Origin: Nitrospira sp. MA-1
GTDB lineage: Bacteria; Nitrospirota; Nitrospiria; Nitrospirales; UBA8639
Length of the DNA: 64,000 bases
Reading direction: 5' to 3'
NCBI GenBank assembly: GCA_032139905.1
Contig: JAQJDB010000006.1
Coordinates: 186,001-250,000 of the forward strand
Shown: in pieces, positions 1 to 9,491 of the stretch
Numbering within the stretch: position 1 is the stretch's first letter
Layout of the letters: the number at the start of each line of letters is the position of its first letter
The notes under the pieces: generated by a model
What the model was told of the DNA's origin: nothing
The model's database searches: none
What the model saw: the letters and a program-made list of their open reading frames with translations, nothing else
Program-made: the position numbers and the translations under genes

Positions 1-464
1 TCATCATCTTCATTTCGTGCCCACAGATGATAAAAGTCTTCCATCAAGTCATCGCGTAAATTTGGTGAAAATGTCCTAGGGTCCTTTGAAAGGTATACAT
101 CATGTAAGTATTTCATGAAAGGACCAATCTTCAACTTTTCGCGTGGGTCGTCAGTTGCTTGAATCAAGACCCGGTCAAAAAAATAGTCAGAAGCCCACTG
201 CGATAATCCACAGAGTTTTTTTAAAAAACCTTTGAGCTGTGTATCTTTTTCCTCATCAGTTATGTGAGGCGTCTCTTTCTGTGTCCCTTCGTAGAGGCCA
301 TAAATGAATTCCTGTTGGCGTATTCCCGAACCGTCATATGCTGAAAAAATTTCAGATCGTTTGTCGTAGATAGTGTGTAAGAAATTATCCAGGCTGCAGG
401 CAGAGCAAACCAAATCGCTGTTCTCAGGTCCGTTACATCCGTTATGCTTATAGGGGCAGGGCAT
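1..464 (-). CDS. Unidentified protein with N-terminal Cys cluster, cut by left edge
   Basis: An open frame of 154 codons runs from ATG at 462-464 off the left edge. An AAGGA sequence about nine bases upstream and an in-frame stop at 504-506 support this start. The N-terminus has Cys at residues 3, 10, 20 and 23 (CPYKHNGC, then CSAC), which resembles a small zinc ribbon. The rest is polar and mostly helical in character, with no membrane segment and no motif I recognise. It is divergent from the SnoaL-like gene to its right. The function is unknown and the C-terminal part lies outside the window. Confidence 0.6.
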   Translation of the reverse strand, partial: MPCPYKHNGCNGPENSDLVCSACSLDNFLHTIYDKRSEIFSAYDGSGIRQQEFIYGLYEGTQKETPHITDEEKDTQLKGFLKKLCGLSQWASDYFFDRVLIQATDDPREKLKIGPFMKYLHDVYLSKDPRTFSPNLRDDLMEDFYHLWARNEDD

Positions 465-797
465 GTGAAATCTCGTCCTTGTCTGCTCTTTGCGGATCAG
501 ATGTTAAAAAATGCATTGATGGATTGGATGACGCCCAAGCTGCCTCAAGAGGGTATCTTAATTTACCTATTCAATCAAAATTTTCTGATAACTTTTACTC
601 CACTCAGGACACCTGAGCCATTGACCGGTTCAGGCTATCGTGGCAAATTATTTCGCCTGGATTCGTTATTGTGCATGTGTGGGGTTGAGAATATTTCATT
701 GTTGGATTTGGGTATACGGATTCATTGGAGGCGGACGTTTGATGACAAGGTTGCACCTGCTCCACATACACAAGTCATCTCATGTTGTGAAACGCAT
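465..797. other. Intergenic region between divergent genes
   Basis: No gene is supported here. The frame of the following SnoaL-like gene stays open upstream to 444, but the residues it would add look non-coding and overlap the start of the minus-strand gene. Promoters for both flanking genes should lie here, but I see no clear -35/-10 pair. Confidence 0.4.
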
Positions 798-1160
798 ATG
801 ACACCAAGTGCAATTGTTCGAGCATGGGTAGAGGCATTCAATCGGGCCGATGCCGAGGCACTCGCCGGCTTTTACACTGAAGACGCGGTGAATCATCAGG
901 TGGCGAATGACCAGGTTGTGGGTCGGGCGGCTATTCACAAGATGTTCGAGGAGGAATTTGCAAAGGCGGAGATGTGCTGCATCGTTGAACGCATTTTTGA
1001 AATCGATGACTGGGCCATACTTGAGTGGCGGGACCCGCTTGGGTTGCGGGGATGCGGATTCTTTCAGGTGCTGGATGATAAGATTGTCTTCCAACGCGGG
1101 TATTGGGACAAGCTGTCATTTCTGCGTCTACATGGTTTGCCCATTCCTGACAAGCTATGA
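798..1160 (+). CDS. SnoaL/NTF2-like domain protein
   Basis: A 120-residue protein. It has the alpha+beta cone pattern of the SnoaL/NTF2-like superfamily: an N-terminal helix with AWVEAFNRAD, then FYTEDAVNHQ, an interrupted helix around GRAAIHKMFEEEF, and a terminal sheet with WAILEWRDP and a Phe-rich end. Proteins of this kind bind or isomerise small hydrophobic molecules, but the family is too diverse to name a substrate. I chose the ATG at 798 because the domain starts directly after it; the frame is open further upstream without domain-like sequence. The ribosome binding site is weak. Confidence 0.75.
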   Translation: MTPSAIVRAWVEAFNRADAEALAGFYTEDAVNHQVANDQVVGRAAIHKMFEEEFAKAEMCCIVERIFEIDDWAILEWRDPLGLRGCGFFQVLDDKIVFQRGYWDKLSFLRLHGLPIPDKL

Positions 1161-1275
1161 ATGTCAGAATCCTGCCCTTTCGCATATCGTTGCATGGAAC
1201 GTCTTGCCGTGCATTATGCCCAGGATACCGATGTTATGCGTGCATAATTTCTTAATAATATGAGGTGTCGACATT

Positions 1276-1854
1276 GTGAATCATGAACATCCCTCTTCGA
1301 GCACGTTGGGACGGGGCGCCACCGGTGTGATTACGCATCGTGTGCGGGACGGTCAACAAGAGGGCTATGACGCCTGGTTGAACGAAATCGGTCCGCTATG
1401 CAGAAGCTACCCGGGCCACCTGGATTTGCAGATTATCCGTCCGATTCCCGGACTCACAGCAACCTATACGGTCATCATCCGGTTTGATACCAGGGAACAC
1501 CTCCAGGAATGGATGAGTTCACAGGATCGCAAACGACTCATCGAACAGGTGCGATCGCTCCTTGCTCAAGATGATGATTTTTTCATACGCAGTGGTTTGG
1601 ATTTTTGGTTCACGCCCGAAGGCGCGAGAGCGAAGGTACCTGTCCGCTGGAAACAGTTTCTCGTGACATGGTCCGCCATTTATCCCTTGGTGCTTGTCAT
1701 TCCGCTGGTCGTTGCCTTGGTGCTTCGGCAATTGGGCGTACCTTACAATCATTATCTGGACTTGCTGTTTAGCACCGGTTTCGTGGTATGGGTCATGGTC
1801 TATCTTGTTATGCCGCACTACACCAAACTGATCCAACGCTGGTTGTTTACCTGA
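1276..1854 (+). CDS. Antibiotic biosynthesis monooxygenase (ABM)-domain protein with membrane anchor
   Basis: A 192-residue protein. Residues about 15-105 form an ABM-type ferredoxin-like fold (VITHRVRDGQQEGYDAWL, a central YPGHLDLQII strand, FDTREHLQEWMSS). Residues about 130-150 and 160-180 are two hydrophobic segments, so the ABM domain should sit on one side of the inner membrane. Similar proteins with ABM plus C-terminal helices are known (COG3224-like) but without an assigned reaction. The start is GTG at 1276, preceded by GAGGT at a suitable distance; a nearby ATG at 1283 is out of frame. No operon partner is evident. Confidence 0.75.
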   Translation: MNHEHPSSSTLGRGATGVITHRVRDGQQEGYDAWLNEIGPLCRSYPGHLDLQIIRPIPGLTATYTVIIRFDTREHLQEWMSSQDRKRLIEQVRSLLAQDDDFFIRSGLDFWFTPEGARAKVPVRWKQFLVTWSAIYPLVLVIPLVVALVLRQLGVPYNHYLDLLFSTGFVVWVMVYLVMPHYTKLIQRWLFT

Positions 1855-2132
1855 TTTCGATGAATCTACGTTTCACAAATAGCTGCAGTGGACAGGCATC
1901 ACCGGAATCCCCTTACCCTGCTTGACATATTTCCTTTTATAACTAAAGGTCCCTCTCTGAATTATGGCAGAGTGCGATAGGAGGTTTTTGTTCGTTGGTC
2001 CTGAGGTGTGGATTCCGATGCCACAGAGGCATTTGCTGCTCGGGGACCAGACCGGTAGACTCATACGGAAGCAGTTAATCCATCGTGAGGCAGCTGGATA
2101 TTTATTTCAGCTTGGAATCAGGAGGCACATCG

Positions 2133-2603
2133 ATGCGCAAGAAAATTATTGGTCAGGTTCAACAAGGAACCGAACCGCCAGGAGACTGGTTGAATGTGGA
2201 GGAGCTTGCGGAGGTGGAAATCACCTCGGAGGACGCCGCTTATCCCATTGAGGCAGCGTTGGTGTCGGGTGGAACCACGGGATGGCGTGCCGCAGGGCTC
2301 GGGAAGCAGACGATTCGCCTGCTCTTCGCCTCTCCGCAACCGCTCCAGAGGATCTGGCTAGACTTCGTGGAAACGCGCATCGGGCGCACGCAAGAGTACG
2401 TCCTGCGTTGGTCGCCGGATGGCGGGCAATCGTTCCGGGAAATCGTGCGCCAGCAGTGGAACTTCAGTCCCGAAGGGGCAACCCGCCAGACGGAAGACCA
2501 CCACGTTGACCTTCCGGCGGTCACGGTGCTTGAGTTGAGCATCATCCCGGACACCAGTGGGGGACCTGCCCTCGCGTCGTTGTCGCAGTTGCGGTTGGCC
2601 TAA
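2133..2603 (+). CDS. Putative discoidin (F5/8 type C)-like galactose-binding fold protein
   Basis: A 156-residue protein. The frame is open from 2085, but a strong AGGAGG at 2120-2125 places the start at ATG 2133. Alternating strands, a Trp-rich core (GWRAAGLGKQTIRLLF, then PQPLQRIWLDFVE) and a late strand (VTVLELSIIPD) look like a galactose-binding jelly roll of the F5/8 type C class. It has no signal peptide, so it probably acts in the cytoplasm. The fold call is by eye, and no ligand can be named. The gene stands alone. Confidence 0.55.
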   Translation: MRKKIIGQVQQGTEPPGDWLNVEELAEVEITSEDAAYPIEAALVSGGTTGWRAAGLGKQTIRLLFASPQPLQRIWLDFVETRIGRTQEYVLRWSPDGGQSFREIVRQQWNFSPEGATRQTEDHHVDLPAVTVLELSIIPDTSGGPALASLSQLRLA

Positions 2604-3221
2604 CTCTTGGCTAAACCGATTTTCAAAGCCTGATTCGCGGCAATGAGAAACTACGAGAACTGCCGGCTTTTCTGTCAATGAAATCCGGCGAATTTATCGG
2701 CATTTCTCCAGGAATCAGAAATGTTTACGGATGCAGTGATAAACCATCCCACCTGATTTTGGCCTAATTCATCTGAGAAATCTCCCTCCCCGGTATAAAT
2801 CAGATTGAGTTCCACCATGCACCCATTGGTTGGATGATGTCTATTCAAAATTACAATTCATTTCATGCCGCATGAGATCTCCAGCGTCATCATCCTCAAT
2901 GGAAACGTAAAATATCTTTTGATGGTTAAAACTTAACCTCCTCAGAAACAGAGGGACCCAAGTTTTTCTGAAAGGGACTGTTGAATATTATAAAAAATTC
3001 GCCGCTTCATCAGCTTAGGAGTCAACGAGGCTCACCAGAGAAAAATGGTGGAGTGTTCAAAAAGGCCCGTCCAGCAAGGCCGCAGCGGCTTGGACGAGCG
3101 GAGCGTACGGAGGAGTACGTGAGCACGGCGAAGGGGCGAGAACGCCGCTGGCGGCCTTTTTCAACATTCCCTGGAAATTGGAGAGATCGGGTATGAGTTG
3201 GGAAGCAGGCCGTGGGAAGGG
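2604..3221. other. Long intergenic region with one repeat-like element
   Basis: 618 bases without a supportable gene between the discoidin-like gene and the convergent 3' end of the metal efflux operon. The only structured element is the inverted-end sequence at 3054-3166. Short open frames crossing it have no protein-like composition. Confidence 0.6.
3054..3166. repeat. 113-bp intergenic element with inverted ends
   Basis: The ends read TGTTCAAAAAGGCC and GGCCTTTTTCAACA, which are inverted repeats matching at 13 of 14 positions. The interior is GC-rich and has short stems (for example GCCG-CTGG-CGGC followed by CTTTTT near the right end). On the opposite strand the left end reads as GGCC pairs followed by five T residues, so the element could end transcription in both directions. 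It lies between two convergent transcription units. The structure resembles small non-autonomous or REP/MITE-like elements. I saw no second copy in this window. Confidence 0.6.
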
Positions 3222-6200
3222 TTAAGGATGCTCGCTTCTATGAGGAGCGTCCTGGTCGATGAGTTCCGGTTCTTCCGGATTGAGTTGGGGTCGGGACCGT
3301 TTCTTAGAGTACTGACTGGTCAATTGGTACAAAATGGGAACAACGAATAGAATAAGAAAGGTGGCGGTTAACATGCCGCCCACAACCACACGGGCCAACG
3401 GTTTTTGAGCTTCCGAACCGATACCGCTTGCGAGCGCGGCGGGAACTAACCCCAGCGCGGCTCCCAGAGTGGCCATTAACACCGGTCGCATCTGCAACTC
3501 GGCTCCTGAAAGTATCGCCTCCTTGAGGGGGATGCCGTTTCGTTCCAACTCCCGGATACTGGAGACGATTAAGACGCCGCCCAGAATGGCGATCCCCAAT
3601 GTGGAAATAAATCCTACGGCAGCGGAAATGCTAAAGGGCGTATGAGTCAGGACCAGAGAGAGGACCCCCCCGATCATGGCAAAGGGAACGGTGGCGAGCA
3701 CGATGAAGGCGTACCGGAATGAGCCAAACGTGAGGTACAGCAAAAAGAGAATCAGGATCATGGTCAGGGGCACGACAATCATCAGGCGTTGTTGTTCCTT
3801 GACCAATTGATCATATTGCCCCGCCCATTCGAGATGATATCCTTCCGGAAGTTGAATTTTTTCCTGTAAATGCCGTTGGGCTTCTCGAATCGTGCTTACC
3901 AGATCCCGGTCACGGATGCTGAACATAATGGGAATATATCGCTCGTGATTTTCCCGATAAATCATAAATGCGCCGGTCTGTCGAACAATCGTGGATAATT
4001 GTTTGAGCGGAATGCCGACCCCTTCAGGCGAACTGACCTGGATCTGCCCAATGGTGGTTTCGTCCTGTCGATATTGGGGAAGAAATCGAACCACTAAATC
4101 AAATCGTCGGTCCCCTTCAATCACTTCCGTGACGGCTTCCCCACCGATGGCAGCCTGAACTACGGCATTCACATCGCCGACTTGTATGCCGTAACGGGCG
4201 CAGGCTTGCCGGTCAACTTGAATCAGGAGGTTGGGTTGTCCCATGGTCCGGTTGATGCTGAGTTCCTTCACTCCGCGGATATTTTTGAGTTCACCCTCTA
4301 CTTTCTCCGCAAGGGATTGAAGTTCTGTGAGGTTGTGACCGTACAGCTTGATTGAGTTTTCGCTCTTCACGCCCGACATGGCTTCTTCCACGCTGTCTTG
4401 GATGAGTTGGGAGAAGTTAACCTTGAGGCCGGGGATCGTCTCAAGACGGCCCTCAATTTCTTCCATCAGGCCTTCCTTGGTCAGGCCGGGGCGCCATTCA
4501 TCCCGGGGTTTGAGATTGACGTAATATTCCACATTGAAAAAACTTTCGGGGTCTGTGCCATCATCCGGGCGTCCGAGTTGTGAGACTGCGGTAGCGACTT
4601 CTGGGGATTCCATAAACATGTTTCGCATACGGCTGGCCAAGGCGGCGGCATCTTCAAACCGGATATCGATCGGCATGCGAATCCGCACCCAGAGGTTCCC
4701 TTCCTCTAACGCCGGCATGAATTCTCCACCCATGAAGTTGAGTGCTAAAACGGTGACCAGCAAGAGCATACCCACCGCACCTAGTACCGGCTTTTGATGA
4801 TGAAGTCCCCAACGAAGAGCGGTCAGGTAGCTCTGTCTGAGCATCGAAACCAGCTTGGGTTCCTTTTCGCGCATGGGTCCATTGAGCAGGAATGAACACA
4901 TGGCCGGGGCGAGGGTACAGGCCAGCAGCAGCGAACCAGCCAGGGCCAGGCCATAGGTAATGGACATAGGCGCAAAAATTTTCCCAGGGACCCCTGTCAT
5001 GGTGAAAAGAGGAATGAACGCCACCACGATAATCACCGTCGAAAATAAGATCGGTCGTCCTACATGACGGGCGGCCCTGGCAATGAGTTGAGGAGGGGTG
5101 ACGCCGGGTTTGGCATGGTGGCACATGTAATAGAAAATACTTTCGACCATGACCAGGGGAGCATCGACGATAATCCCGAAATCAATCGCACCCAGAGAAA
5201 TGAGATTCGCGGATTGTCCCATGATGGCCATGGCCGAAAAGGTGAACAGCAGAGCAAGGGGAATCGTACAGGCGACGATCAGGGCGGTCCGGAAATGTCC
5301 CAGGAAAAAGAGGAGAACGAGGAGCACCAATACCATCCCGTTGATTAATATGTGCACCACGGTCTCAATGACGGTGTTAATCATGACGGTCCGGTCATAA
5401 ATGGTTTTGATTTGAACGCCGGGGGGAAGTTTCTTTTGGTTTAATTCCTGGACCTTTTGATTGAGCCGTTCCAGGGTAGGGAGCGCCTGGGTGTCCCGTT
5501 GTAAAAGGATCACCCCTTCCAGAGTGTCCTCCACCTCGTTAATGCCGACTTGTCCTAAACGGATCGCGGTGCCAATGGATACTTTCCCAAGATTTTCAAT
5601 GAAGATGGGAGTGCCGTCCTTGACTGCCACGACGACTTTGGCGACATCATCCAGACTGTCGATAAATCCTACTCCCCTGACATTGTAACTTTGGGGTCCC
5701 AAGGCCAAATAACTCCCACCAACATTGGCATTGCTATTGGCGAGGGCGGCTTTGATCTGAGCAAGAGTGACCCCATAGGTGAGAAGGGCTCCGGGATCCA
5801 GGTCTACGTGATATTCTTTTGTGGTGCCGCCAAACGCCGTCACATCAATAATCCCGGGCACCTGTTTGAATGCACGCCGGACCTGCCAATCCTGGATAGT
5901 TTTGAGGTCGGTGAGCGAATAGCCGTCACCTACTAATTCATATCGATAAATTTCTGCGATGGCCCACCAGGGTGAGAGTTCGGGTTTGACGCCATCGGGC
6001 AGATCAACGGAATGGAGCCGATTCAGCACTTCTTGGCGCACGCCATACCAATTGGTGCCAAATTCAAAATAGACCTTGAGTTCACTTAATCCAAACAGAG
6101 ACAAGGAACGCACATTGGTAAGGCCGGGAATGCCCTGGAGAGCCGTTTCAATGGGGATGGTGATGATTCGCTCCATTTCCTCGGCTGACCATCCCGATTT

Positions 6201-6356
6201 TTGAGATATGACTTCGACAAAGGGTGGCGAGGGATCCGGGTAGGCGACCACGTCAAGGATATGAAAGGCATAGAGTCCTCCGAAGAGGAGGAAGATCCCG
6301 AATGTGCAGACCAGAGCACGTTGGACGAGTGACAGCTCGACAAGTCTGCCGATCAT
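3222..6356 (-). CDS. Heavy-metal efflux RND transporter (CusA/CzcA family)
   Basis: 1044 residues, the usual length for the inner-membrane pump of a tripartite HME-RND system, which drives export by proton import. One membrane helix lies near residues 12-32, followed by a large periplasmic domain, five helices at about 335-500, a second periplasmic domain and five helices at about 860-1010. Helix 4 carries DFGIIVDAPLVMVE near residue 390; the two Asp and the Glu match the proton-relay residues of CzcA, but the usual Gly-Ala after the second Asp is Ala-Pro here. It is the last gene of an operon whose reading frames overlap by 4 bp (ATGA) with the adaptor gene. The substrate is most likely a divalent or monovalent metal; which one cannot be read from the sequence. 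Confidence 0.93.
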   Translation of the reverse strand: MIGRLVELSLVQRALVCTFGIFLLFGGLYAFHILDVVAYPDPSPPFVEVISQKSGWSAEEMERIITIPIETALQGIPGLTNVRSLSLFGLSELKVYFEFGTNWYGVRQEVLNRLHSVDLPDGVKPELSPWWAIAEIYRYELVGDGYSLTDLKTIQDWQVRRAFKQVPGIIDVTAFGGTTKEYHVDLDPGALLTYGVTLAQIKAALANSNANVGGSYLALGPQSYNVRGVGFIDSLDDVAKVVVAVKDGTPIFIENLGKVSIGTAIRLGQVGINEVEDTLEGVILLQRDTQALPTLERLNQKVQELNQKKLPPGVQIKTIYDRTVMINTVIETVVHILINGMVLVLLVLLFFLGHFRTALIVACTIPLALLFTFSAMAIMGQSANLISLGAIDFGIIVDAPLVMVESIFYYMCHHAKPGVTPPQLIARAARHVGRPILFSTVIIVVAFIPLFTMTGVPGKIFAPMSITYGLALAGSLLLACTLAPAMCSFLLNGPMREKEPKLVSMLRQSYLTALRWGLHHQKPVLGAVGMLLLVTVLALNFMGGEFMPALEEGNLWVRIRMPIDIRFEDAAALASRMRNMFMESPEVATAVSQLGRPDDGTDPESFFNVEYYVNLKPRDEWRPGLTKEGLMEEIEGRLETIPGLKVNFSQLIQDSVEEAMSGVKSENSIKLYGHNLTELQSLAEKVEGELKNIRGVKELSINRTMGQPNLLIQVDRQACARYGIQVGDVNAVVQAAIGGEAVTEVIEGDRRFDLVVRFLPQYRQDETTIGQIQVSSPEGVGIPLKQLSTIVRQTGAFMIYRENHERYIPIMFSIRDRDLVSTIREAQRHLQEKIQLPEGYHLEWAGQYDQLVKEQQRLMIVVPLTMILILFLLYLTFGSFRYAFIVLATVPFAMIGGVLSLVLTHTPFSISAAVGFISTLGIAILGGVLIVSSIRELERNGIPLKEAILSGAELQMRPVLMATLGAALGLVPAALASGIGSEAQKPLARVVVGGMLTATFLILFVVPILYQLTSQYSKKRSRPQLNPEEPELIDQDAPHRSEHP

Positions 6357-7570
6357 GATGTCGGAGGAGAAGGGGTGGCAAGGTGTTCCGAGGACAATCC
6401 CTCGTCCTCGACATTCATATCCTGGCCTTTGAGAAGTACGGCCCCTTTGACCACGATCCTTTCGCCTGCCTCAAGGCCGTGGAGGACGGACATGTGGCCT
6501 GAGGAGGGGAATCCGGTTTTAATTGGACGCTTCAGGTAATGCTTGTTTCTATCCGCGACATAGACATACATCTCCCCGTCAATTTCCAGCACCGCTTCTT
6601 GAGGAATAAGTGGATAGGGGAAACTCTCGCTCAGTTTGACATTCAAACGAGCAAACATCCCCGGTTTGAGTTTGCGATCGCTATTGTTGACGACTGCTCG
6701 TATTTTAATGGTCCGGGTTGTCTGATCCACGACATCCCCGATGGCCGAGATGGTGGCGGGAAATGCCATCTCGGGATACGCTTCGACGGTTACCGTCGCT
6801 TGTTGTTTAATTTTCACAAGTCCCAGGTCTCGTTCGTAAACATCCGCGATGACTTGCACGGTGTTTAAATCCGCTACAGTAAAAAGCACTTGATTGGGAT
6901 CCCCGCTGACCGATTGTCCCGGGGTTACGGCCCGGTCCACGATGGTGCCTGAAAGGGGGCTTCGGATTTGATAGATGGATGTAATCGTCTGGTCGGCTAT
7001 GGGTTTATCGAGTTCTTCTTTGGAAACCTGAAGGGCCAGGAGTTTTTCCCGGGCTCTCCTGAATTCGGCCTTGGCCTTGACGTAATCGTTTTCGGCTTGC
7101 TTTAAATCTTTTTGCGGGAGCGCTTTGATTTCATACAGGTCTTTGGCCAACCCGTAGGATCGTTGTGCGTAGGATAAATCAGAATGTTCTTTGATGAATT
7201 CCGAATATGCGGAAGCAATTTCCGGGCTTTCAATGGCGACCAGGAGTTCTCCTGCTTTCACAAAAGCTCCTAATTGTCCATGGATTTTTTGTACCCGACC
7301 GATCAGGGCTGAAGAGACCTTTGAATATCGATCCTCTCCATAGGAGACTTTCCCTGCTAAGGACAACACGGGGTGGGAAGGGCCAACGGTCACTAGGGCT
7401 GTGACGATTTGGGTCTCAGGTGTTGAGGGTGCGTGAATGGCCTTGCCCATTTTTGTAAATGTCGTGTCTGTTGTCGCGGAGGTTTCTGATGGGCTTTCCT
7501 GGCTGCAGGCGATCCCACTGAGGGTCAGGATGAACAGAACACACCGGAATACACAAGGTACGGTTGTCAT
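6353..7570 (-). CDS. Periplasmic adaptor (membrane fusion) subunit of metal efflux system
   Basis: 405 residues of the CusB/CzcB adaptor type, bridging the RND pump and the outer-membrane channel. An N-terminal hydrophobic signal ends in GIAC at residues 19-22, a weak lipobox that may anchor it to the inner membrane. Then come a barrel-sandwich half (residues about 75-110, GRVQKIHGQLGAFVKAGE), an alpha-helical hairpin (about 115-190), the second lipoyl half (SPLSGTIVDRAVTPGQSV), a beta-barrel and a C-terminal membrane-proximal domain (KTGFPSSGHMSVLHGLEAGE). It overlaps both neighbours by 4 bp, so the three subunits are translationally coupled. No His- or Met-rich metal-binding extension is evident. 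Confidence 0.92.
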   Translation of the reverse strand: MTTVPCVFRCVLFILTLSGIACSQESPSETSATTDTTFTKMGKAIHAPSTPETQIVTALVTVGPSHPVLSLAGKVSYGEDRYSKVSSALIGRVQKIHGQLGAFVKAGELLVAIESPEIASAYSEFIKEHSDLSYAQRSYGLAKDLYEIKALPQKDLKQAENDYVKAKAEFRRAREKLLALQVSKEELDKPIADQTITSIYQIRSPLSGTIVDRAVTPGQSVSGDPNQVLFTVADLNTVQVIADVYERDLGLVKIKQQATVTVEAYPEMAFPATISAIGDVVDQTTRTIKIRAVVNNSDRKLKPGMFARLNVKLSESFPYPLIPQEAVLEIDGEMYVYVADRNKHYLKRPIKTGFPSSGHMSVLHGLEAGERIVVKGAVLLKGQDMNVEDEGLSSEHLATPSPPTS

Positions 7571-8880
7571 AAAATGTCCTGGCCGGCAGCCCGTTCCAAG
7601 AGAAACAAGTTTCGTTGGTATTCAAACAGGGCTTCCAAATAGTTTTGAAGAATGGTCTGTGAGGTGCGGGCGGCATCGAGCAAATCTATCAGCGTCACTC
7701 CACCCTTTTGATAGGCTTTTTCGAGAATGGAGAATGTGGTTTTGGCATCGTCCAGTACTCCCGCCTGATAGGCCTCCACCAGGCGTTGGGATTGGATTAA
7801 ATTCCGGAAATTCACTTCAATCTCATTTTGTACTTCCAGGGTCGTCTTGTGAAGATCGACTTGCGCGACTTGAATGGCGATTTCGGCCTGAGCAATGCCT
7901 CCCTGATTGCGGTCAAAGACCGGGAGGGGCACTTCCAGATTGAGGCTATACAATTGTTGGTTGCTCCCACCTTGTGGTCCCTGCATGGTGAACGCGCCTC
8001 CGACAATGGGATCGGGAATCCTCAGTGATTTGGCCAATTTTAAATTGGCCTGTTGCTGGGAAAGGACGAACCGTCTGGCTTGAAGGTCCGGACGTTTGTT
8101 CAACGCCTCCGTCCGAAGTTTTTCCATATCAGGTGTGACCCGTTTATAAATAAGGTCGGAGGTTAACACCAGATCCGTTGTGGGGGGGAAGGCCAGGAGT
8201 AGTCGGAGGTCGGCGAGTGCGGTTTGGACCTCCTGCGTATATTTGATGACCTGTGCTCCGAAATCTACTGCTTGGAGGCGCAGACGAATGAGATCTACTT
8301 CGGCAATGAAGCCTTTTTTAAAACGTAATTCCCCAATTGTTAAGATCCGATGAAACCGCTCTTGATTATCTTTCGCGAGATCAAGACGCCGGGATGCCAA
8401 TTGGACCTGGTAATATGTGTCTTTCAGTGTGAGCGTCAGTTGACGAATGGCATCCGTGAATGTTGCCTCTGAAGCCTGGATGCCATAGCCCGCGCTTTCC
8501 ATCCGATAGCCCCTTTTCCCGGCAAGCAAAAACATCTGTTCCAGCTGAGGAGTAATATAGCGAGTGCCTTCAAATGTTTGCTTACTGGTAAATGCGCCTC
8601 CTCCATAGAGCAAAAATGTTGGGTTGGGGAAAAGTTTCGCTGTGATGGCGATTCCCTTGGCATTGTCAATGCCGTACTTGGTCATCAAGAGATCAAGATT
8701 TTTTTCCAAGAACAAGGTTAAGGAATCGTCCAAGCTCAAGGTCACCGTGGTGGGAGCTGTGCCTGATGCCTGCTTTGAAGCTTTGATTAAATCCGGTTGC
8801 GCCCATGCAGTTACGAATAGGCACCCCCCCATGACCACCGTAAGAAACAGGCAGTGGATGAAACGTATGAGGAATGTCAT
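7567..8880 (-). CDS. TolC-family outer-membrane efflux protein (CzcC/CusC-like)
   Basis: 437 residues with an N-terminal Sec signal (hydrophobic run about residues 8-26, ending AWA) followed by two internally similar outer-membrane efflux protein domains with long coiled-coil helices. The pattern VTLSLDDSLTLFLEKNLDL at the start and KGGVTLIDLLDAARTS near the end is typical of TolC/CzcC channels. It is the first gene of the efflux operon, followed by the adaptor with a 4-bp overlap. The operon promoter should lie in 8881-9000, but I see no metal-regulator gene next to it. Confidence 0.92.
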   Translation of the reverse strand: MTFLIRFIHCLFLTVVMGGCLFVTAWAQPDLIKASKQASGTAPTTVTLSLDDSLTLFLEKNLDLLMTKYGIDNAKGIAITAKLFPNPTFLLYGGGAFTSKQTFEGTRYITPQLEQMFLLAGKRGYRMESAGYGIQASEATFTDAIRQLTLTLKDTYYQVQLASRRLDLAKDNQERFHRILTIGELRFKKGFIAEVDLIRLRLQAVDFGAQVIKYTQEVQTALADLRLLLAFPPTTDLVLTSDLIYKRVTPDMEKLRTEALNKRPDLQARRFVLSQQQANLKLAKSLRIPDPIVGGAFTMQGPQGGSNQQLYSLNLEVPLPVFDRNQGGIAQAEIAIQVAQVDLHKTTLEVQNEIEVNFRNLIQSQRLVEAYQAGVLDDAKTTFSILEKAYQKGGVTLIDLLDAARTSQTILQNYLEALFEYQRNLFLLERAAGQDIL

Positions 8881-9491
8881 GTTGTTGGCTGGAAATGATA
8901 ATCCGTTGACGTGTGGATCACCATGAAGGGGAGGAGAGTGGAGAACAAAAGCTACTCAATGGCAACTTTTCCTTCCGCATTTTATATCCCGGGAACCGGT
9001 GGTGGGAGAAGAGATCCCAGGAAAAAAAGGAGCTTACCATATCGCCCTGGAACCCCTGAGAGCAAGATGATAATTCCACCGATGTCGGAAAATTTTGCCG
9101 TAGATACGCCTAACATTTCCCCATCCCCCGTACCTTCCTTTGGAATAAGAATAGCTCCCTGTAAAAAAGACCTTTACGGGGTCTTCATAAATTTAACCTT
9201 GCAAGAGGTATTCCATGAATTAGTTTCAGTGGCAAAGAGTGCGCTTACGAAAACCTCTATAGTAAACAACAGGTTTAAGCCGATTACAGTTGAAATGAAG
9301 GGGTTCAGGTTGGAGCAGGAAGGAACTCCAGGGAAGGGCTGTTCCGGAAAGGGACAAGCTGTCATCTCCCTGGTCAGTGGGGTCAAGCGTGACGATGAGT
9401 GGTTAACTCATCCTCACACTTCTTGGGATACCTTGTAACTGGGAAGGGGTTCACTCCCGCAAGTGGAATGGATCGTTTGTGCGAATAATTT
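8881..9491. other. Intergenic region upstream of efflux operon
   Basis: 611 bases between the efflux operon start and the 3' end of the next minus-strand gene. A plus-strand open frame from 8911 to 9438 has no recognisable domain, no convincing ribosome binding site and a low-complexity N-terminus, so I do not call it. No RNA structure or regulator site is clear. Confidence 0.45.

Noticed and set aside
444-797. Upstream extension of the SnoaL-like gene
   Set aside because: The added residues look non-coding, and the extension overlaps the start of the opposite gene at 464.
2981-3196. Open frame across the inverted-end element
   Set aside because: Its sequence is the translated repeat, with no protein-like pattern.
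4654-5124. Long open frame of 156 codons inside the RND pump gene
   Set aside because: It lies wholly inside the pump gene in another frame and has no independent features.
8911-9438. Plus-strand open frame of 175 codons upstream of the efflux operon
   Set aside because: No domain, weak start, low-complexity first part; it more likely is untranslated promoter DNA.
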